Shown here: positions 33,361 to 36,462 of the stretch, one piece after another
Position numbering within the stretch: position 1 is the stretch's first letter
How the letters are laid out: every line of letters begins with the position of its first letter
DNA from: an uncultured Collinsella sp.
Lineage (GTDB): Bacteria; Actinomycetota; Coriobacteriia; Coriobacteriales; Coriobacteriaceae
NCBI GenBank assembly: GCA_902497025.1
Contig: CABVDJ010000022.1
Location: 1 to 36,462, forward strand
DNA length: 36,462 bases
Direction of reading: 5' to 3'
Program-made: the position numbers and the translations under genes
The notes under the pieces: model-generated
Told to the model about the DNA's origin: nothing
The model's database searches: none
Seen by the model: only the letters and a program-made list of their open reading frames with translations

Positions 33361-33660
33361 ATGAATCATAATCAGGCTATTGAATTGGAGAGAATAGTTA
33401 GAAGTGTATATGACTGCGACAGGGCCGGTATGGGTGGCTATATTGATGCTGATATTTTTTCCTCCAATCCTTTTGATGCGGCGTTGATTGCACTTGCTCC
33501 ACTGTGGAAGAATGACTCAGGTCGACAGGTTGAAAATTTCCTGTATAAATGGGACCACATTATTCGAGCAGAAGTCTCGCCATCGGATGATTCGGTTGAG
33601 TCCTACATTGTCGAGTTGGAGCGGATGGTACATGACTTGGGCGGCGCTTCTCTCTGTTAG
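33361..33660 (+). CDS. small protein of unknown function with a very strong ribosome site
   Basis: The 99-residue frame begins at ATG 33361 after AAAGGGAGGTGATTTT, a near-perfect anti-16S match. The product is acidic and probably all-helical: NHNQAIELERIVRSVYDCDR, DAALIALAPLWKNDSGRQ and VESYIVELERMVHDLGG. No signal peptide, membrane helix or metal motif is seen. Codon use is AT-richer than in the core genes, which suggests transfer. It is followed after 45 bases by a 21-bp inverted repeat. Function and family are unknown to me. Confidence 0.6.
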   Translation: MNHNQAIELERIVRSVYDCDRAGMGGYIDADIFSSNPFDAALIALAPLWKNDSGRQVENFLYKWDHIIRAEVSPSDDSVESYIVELERMVHDLGGASLC

Positions 33661-33704
33661 TCTAAGATTGACTCAACTTGGTCTCAGCGCCTAAGTCAAT
33701 TGTG

Positions 33705-33758
33705 CAAACAATGGGGTCGCTTCGAAAGCATCGCTTCTCGAAGCGATCCCATTGTTTG
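33705..33758. other. 21-bp inverted repeat, hairpin
   Basis: Arms CAAACAATGGGGTCGCTTCGA (33705-33725) and its complement (33738-33758) pair with a single mismatch across a 12-base loop. No T run follows on the + strand, so it may be a stem in the 3' end of the upstream transcript or a mobile-element scar. Confidence 0.7.
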
Positions 33759-33870
33759 TCTCTGCTTGTGCGCCCCGAAGGGGTTCGTTCTTTCCGTATC
33801 TATCTGTTCCATCCGGCCGAACGCCCTGTTCCCGAATCATTACCCGTTATCTAAACTGTTGGATTGATTT

Positions 33871-33895
33871 GGCTCTGTTAGACCATGATTGACAT
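33871..33895 (+). repeat. left terminal inverted repeat of the IS
   Basis: GGCTCTGTTAGACCA followed by TGATTGACAT. It differs at one position from the complement of 35321-35345. Confidence 0.85.
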
Positions 33896-33929
33896 TCTGC
33901 CCCAATCATCTTTTTGAAATTGCAAGATA

Positions 33930-33969
33930 ATCGCCCCCTTGCCGGGTTTGAATCCGGCAAGGGGGCGAT
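33930..33969 (-). terminator. hairpin at the end of the IS transcription unit
   Basis: A perfect 16-bp stem (ATCGCCCCCTTGCCGG and its complement) closes on an 8-base loop. It lies 59 bases beyond the antitoxin stop and just inside the IS end. The T run on the - strand is weak (TTATCTTG). Confidence 0.7.
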
Positions 33970-34027
33970 GTGCTCAAGATCTGTCGGGTCAATCGTGAGG
34001 GTCCCATCGCCCAAGTCGATTTGCCGA

Positions 34028-34225
34028 CTATCTTGCCGTCTTCCCGTCGGGCACCGGCGCCTTGACCCTCATCTCGAACGGCAACCCGCCCTTCCGGACG
34101 GGCGCCCTGAGGAACGCGTTGACGGCGGTGGACATGGACAGGCCGAGCTCGTCCAGGATGGCCGTGGCCTCCTTTTTGGCCTCCGGGTCGATCCGGATCG
34201 TCGTGGCCGGTATATTCGACGGCAT
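34028..34225 (-). CDS. RelB/DinJ-family antitoxin inside the IS
   Basis: The 65-residue frame (ATG 34225, GAGGAAAGGTG upstream) has the ribbon-helix-helix start of the RelB/DinJ family. ATTIRIDPEAKKEATAILDE gives the DNA-binding strand and first helix, then LGLSMSTAVNAFLR and the toxin-binding GGLPFEMRV. It is intact. The usual partner, a RelE/YafQ-type mRNA interferase, is absent; a transposase fragment lies upstream instead and a hairpin downstream. It may neutralise a chromosomal toxin elsewhere, repress promoters through its own DNA binding, or be a passenger that came with the IS. Confidence 0.85.
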   Translation of the reverse strand: MPSNIPATTIRIDPEAKKEATAILDELGLSMSTAVNAFLRAPVRKGGLPFEMRVKAPVPDGKTAR

Positions 34226-34301
34226 GGCTGCACCTTTCCTCGTATATCGCGATGCGACCATTCTACTGTCTCTATGCGGCGGCTTCGGTCCAGTAGTCCA
34301 T

Positions 34302-35269
34302 TTAGGGCGGCAGGACGTTGAACATATCATGGATGCGGCTCCTGCACACACCGTTGGCGAGCTGTCGCGCGACCGTGCGCTCGGCGGTGCCGGAATCGGT
34401 CGCCATGAAGGTCCGGCACCACTTGAACCAAGCGAGGTAGGTGCCGAGGTGCTTCGTCGACACGCCCTTAAACGGCTTCATGAAGGTATCGAGGAGCGAA
34501 TGGACGGTGTTGATCCGGTTGATGGTCCCCTCGGAAGGGTCCTTGGAATCGTAGGCCGTGTGTGCGTCGACCTCGAGCTCCGCGAGGATGTCGACATAGG
34601 CGGACGCCTTGTCCGTCGCTACGACGGAATCGGACGCGATGCGGTCCCTCAGCACGTCCATGGCGCGTTTCCTCGACAGGATGCCTCGTCCCGAGACCTG
34701 GAGAAACGTCTCGTTCGAGTCGTTCACGCCGGTCATGACGCAGATCTGCTCGCGCGACAGTCCGCGCCTGTGCACCTGCTTGCCACGATGTCGGGAGTGA
34801 CGTGGCATCGTAAATGACCCCTTCGTGGTTGCCCTTGAACGACTCGGGGAAGTAGGTCTCGTCGAGCTCGCAGCCGCAGCCCCGCCCGGTCTTGAACGAG
34901 GGCGAGTAGGCCGAGAGACACTCGATGAGCCTGTGGCGCATGGTGTAGGCGGTCTTGAGGCAGACATGGCAGCGCCCCGCGCATTCGCGCAGGGGCAGCA
35001 TGAGAACGAAGCACTCGGCATTGGCCATCCAGGTCTCCTTCGGGAGCCTGCTCGTCCCCAGGATGTGCCCGCTGCCCATGCCGAAGGTCCTGCCGCAATC
35101 CTGGCAGAGGTAACGCTGCTCGCCGTTCTTTGATTTGCCCTTCTTCACGACCGCGGCGGACCCGCAGCGCGGGGAGCGCTCGGCCTCGTAGGCGGAGCCG
35201 GCGGCGTTCGGTCCTGCTGAGGCTCGCGATGTCCCTCTTGAAGGTGATTACCAGGTCCTCGGCGTTCAT
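34302..35269 (-). pseudogene. IS1595-type transposase with two frameshifts
   Basis: Coding starts at ATG 35269 (MNAEDLVITFKRDIAS). It shifts frame near 35214-35222 into a segment with a zinc ribbon (PRCGSAAVVKKG and YLCQDCGRTF; the first Cys of the first pair reads Ser). It then runs through CELDETYFPESFKGNH and shifts again near 34825-34832. The last frame has GLSREQICVMTGVNDSNETF, VVATDKASAYVDI, INRINTVHSLLDTFMKPFKG and YLAWFKWCRTF, the IS1595 DDE domain, and ends at 34302. Joined, the parts make ~322 residues, normal for the family. Programmed frameshifting is possible but two shifts without slippery runs point to inactivation. Confidence 0.82.
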
Positions 35270-35320
35270 GCTGCCCCGCGGTCTACGAGGCTAACGATAT
35301 GGCGCCGTGATGACATATGT

Positions 35321-35345
35321 ATGTCAATCTTGGTCTAACAGAGCC
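35321..35345 (-). repeat. right terminal inverted repeat of the IS
   Basis: ATGTCAATCT followed by TGGTCTAACAGAGCC, the complement of the left end with one mismatch. The extra ATGACATATGTATGTCAA palindrome beside it may be part of the transposase-binding site. Confidence 0.85.
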
Positions 35346-35809
35346 TAACGAAAGTGCATGTCAGGAGTTTCCCTTAGGCATTTTGCGGCTATAGGGACAA
35401 GGTCGAACATCGTGTGAACGACATCGCCCGTGTTTGCAACGGTAGCCGTGAACTTGCCGTTTCCAAAATCCATCAGATGGTAGAGGTTGATGGTTAAGTC
35501 CTTTTGCGTGGCAATTCTCAGAATCCAGTAAGCGCAATTGTCGCTGCAGGTTGTGGCGTTGTATACGTTCTGAGGCATGAAGTACATGAGCAACAGCGTC
35601 TTAGTGCCTCCCGACAGCCTTTCAGGAGGGATAATGCCTAGGATCTTGGTGTCTATTGCGCAGGGTCCAACGACATTGCCTTTATCGATTGATTTAATAA
35701 TCCTTTGAGCAAAGGCGTCTTGAAACCACTGGGGCGAATAGACGTTATCGAAGTAAACCGACGTATTGTAGATAACGTTTTCCATATCACCATAGTGAAT
35801 TGTTAACAC
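35345..35809 (-). CDS. DUF4869-like protein, 3' end at the IS boundary
   Basis: I chose GTG 35809, with GAAGGGA 7 bases upstream; a longer frame to 35911 lacks a ribosome site. The 154 residues include LTIHYGDMENVIYNTSVYFD, ERLSGGTKTLLLMYFMPQNV, ATTCSDNCAYWILRIA and LTINLYHLMDFGNGKF, which I recognise as the DUF4869 type (family function unknown). Two cysteines in TCSDNC are conserved in my memory of the family. The TAG stop is built from two bases of flanking DNA plus the first base of the IS end, so a few C-terminal residues may have been replaced when the IS inserted. Confidence 0.65.
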   Translation of the reverse strand: MLTIHYGDMENVIYNTSVYFDNVYSPQWFQDAFAQRIIKSIDKGNVVGPCAIDTKILGIIPPERLSGGTKTLLLMYFMPQNVYNATTCSDNCAYWILRIATQKDLTINLYHLMDFGNGKFTATVANTGDVVHTMFDLVPIAAKCLRETPDMHFR

Positions 35810-36382
35810 GTTGGTCCCTTCGGGTTGCTGGTTTGGTGTTCGGTGAGACTGATTGTATCGCACGCATAAGACGGGCGTAATTTGCCAGAAACACATGCGA
35901 TTGATAACCATTGACAGTCAAGACCTGTATCCAGTGCCCGTATTTGCATGTCCGTACTTGAACCTAAGTTGCTTTGAAGGCCTATGTTTTAGACAATAGT
36001 TCCAGGCTAGGCTCTGCGTGGCGGCACGTAAAAGCCGTACTGTGCTTGGGTGGGTAAAAGTCCAAGACGATTAGATATCCGAGAGGATATCGAGCCCGTG
36101 CCGGGGAGATAAGGTGAGCCCGCGCCGGGGACTATAGTTCCGGCAACAAATGGGTTTCCGCGAGGATGCCGCGGCTGACGGTCAGTATATTACCGCCCTA
36201 CACGCTCCTTCCGTGCGTCGCCTGCTCAAACGATTTGCGCCGAATTTTATTCCGCGGGCGGTGAGCCTGTTTATAGACAACGTCACGACCTATAGACGGG
36301 TGTCTTGGGGGTATTGCAGCTTGGCTCCCGTCCCCCCAATCTAGTAGACTTGGAAACCGTTGCTAGATTAGGGGGATTTTCC
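35810..36382. other. 573-bp intergenic region with repeats
   Basis: No convincing gene is found; a 64-codon frame at 36150-36344 has no ribosome site. Near 36090-36135 a direct repeat GAGCCCGNGCCGGGGA occurs twice, 24 bases apart, inside a GC-rich block with several pairing arms (GATATCCGAGAGGATATC at 36075-36092). This could be a structured leader of the gene at 36383. Confidence 0.4.
36332..36375 (+). promoter_or_regulatory. hairpin overlapping the ribosome site of the last gene
   Basis: CCCCCCAATCTAG (36332-36344) can pair with CTAGATTAGGGGG (36363-36375), with one bulged A and an 18-base loop. The 3' arm contains the GGGGGA ribosome site of the ATG at 36383. ATTTT follows the stem, so it could also act as an attenuator terminator. 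Confidence 0.55.
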
Positions 36383-36462
36383 ATGAGACGCTCCACGAAA
36401 CGAATTTCCGGTGCCGCCGCCGCGCTGGCGGTCGCGGCCGCCCTGGCCCTGTGCGGGCCCGC
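36383..36462 (+). CDS. start of an exported protein (partial)
   Basis: From ATG 36383 (AGGGGGA upstream, 7-base spacing) 26 codons are visible: MRRSTKRISGAAAALAVAAA followed by LALCGP. A basic N-region and an Ala/Leu/Val core make a clear export signal. Cys24 might be a lipid-attachment site, but LALC fits the lipobox poorly. The mature protein lies outside the window, so its function cannot be given. Confidence 0.7.
   Translation, partial: MRRSTKRISGAAAALAVAAALALCGP

Larger units (their letters stand above)
33871..35345 (-). mobile_element. IS1595-family (ISXO2-like) insertion sequence carrying an antitoxin gene
   Basis: The element is ~1.47 kb and bounded by 25-bp terminal inverted repeats starting GGCTCTGTTAGACCA. 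It holds a transposase pseudogene and, downstream in the same direction, an intact RelB/DinJ-like gene, then a strong hairpin. IS1595 elements normally make 8-bp target duplications; the flanks (ATTGATTT and TAACGAAA) do not match, so the copy is old or its flanks have rearranged. The family call rests on the zinc ribbon and the IS1595-type DDE domain of the transposase. Confidence 0.8.

Noticed and set aside
33863..35353. 8-bp target duplication of the IS1595-type element
   Set aside because: The flanks ATTGATTT and TAACGAAA do not match.
36150..36344. 64-residue frame before the last gene
   Set aside because: No ribosome site, overlaps the presumed leader hairpin, and no protein features.
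1..36462. CRISPR array
   Set aside because: No regularly spaced repeat of 24-40 bases with unique spacers was seen; the repeats present are paired units or IS ends.

Overview
The window reads as the chromosome of a high-GC, Gram-positive anaerobe, most likely Collinsella or another Coriobacteriia. That placement is an inference from the GC-rich codon use, the sufCBDSU operon order with a zinc-type SufU, the GGGtGRT/NifU-like gene pair, an LPxTG-type wall protein and the AGGAGG-type ribosome sites. No rRNA or intact tRNA gene is present to confirm it.

Layout. 1-2102 is the right end of a prophage, all on the + strand: a tail-region remnant, an XkdX-like protein, a membrane/coiled-coil protein, a phi-LC3-type holin, a cysteine-peptidase endolysin, a 36-residue membrane peptide and a terminator. 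It stops at a 3' fragment of tRNA-Lys(CUU), the presumed attachment site, followed by two ~98-bp repeat units that each hold a tRNA 3' end and a terminator. 2531-7090 is on the - strand: dinD, an FAD flavoprotein, and a two-gene operon of a NifU-like scaffold and a GGGtGRT protein. A single RAYT-type Y1 transposase (7494-8306) and ~600 bp of noncoding sequence follow. 8967-14212 is a tightly packed suf iron-sulfur operon (sufC-sufB-sufD-sufS-sufU, - strand). It faces an IscR-like Rrf2 regulator, and two near-identical 31-bp inverted repeats in the divergent spacer look like its operators. Downstream of the regulator lies an orphan HepT-like HEPN gene.

15429-19260 holds a secreted, wall-anchored muramidase-like protein and a degenerate member of the AAA-ATPase-like/PD-(D/E)XK family. 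19278-28624 is a cell-surface glycan cluster: a GlfT-like glycosyltransferase and an acyltransferase on the - strand, then five GT2 glycosyltransferase genes on the + strand. Two of the five are recent-looking paralogues and the last carries two GT domains.

28625-36382 is an accessory island, more AT-rich in places and full of broken genes. It holds an ATPase 3' fragment, an Abi_2 abortive-infection gene, a second HEPN-type gene, an IS21 istA remnant, an unknown small gene with a very strong ribosome site, and an IS1595-type element whose transposase is frameshifted but which carries an intact RelB/DinJ-type antitoxin. A DUF4869-like gene ends exactly at the IS boundary. The window closes with the start of an exported protein whose ribosome site lies inside a potential hairpin.

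The most distinctive points are the twin operators of the suf regulator, the antitoxin carried by the IS, the three HEPN-type proteins without visible partners, and the AAA/nuclease homologue that has lost catalytic residues.
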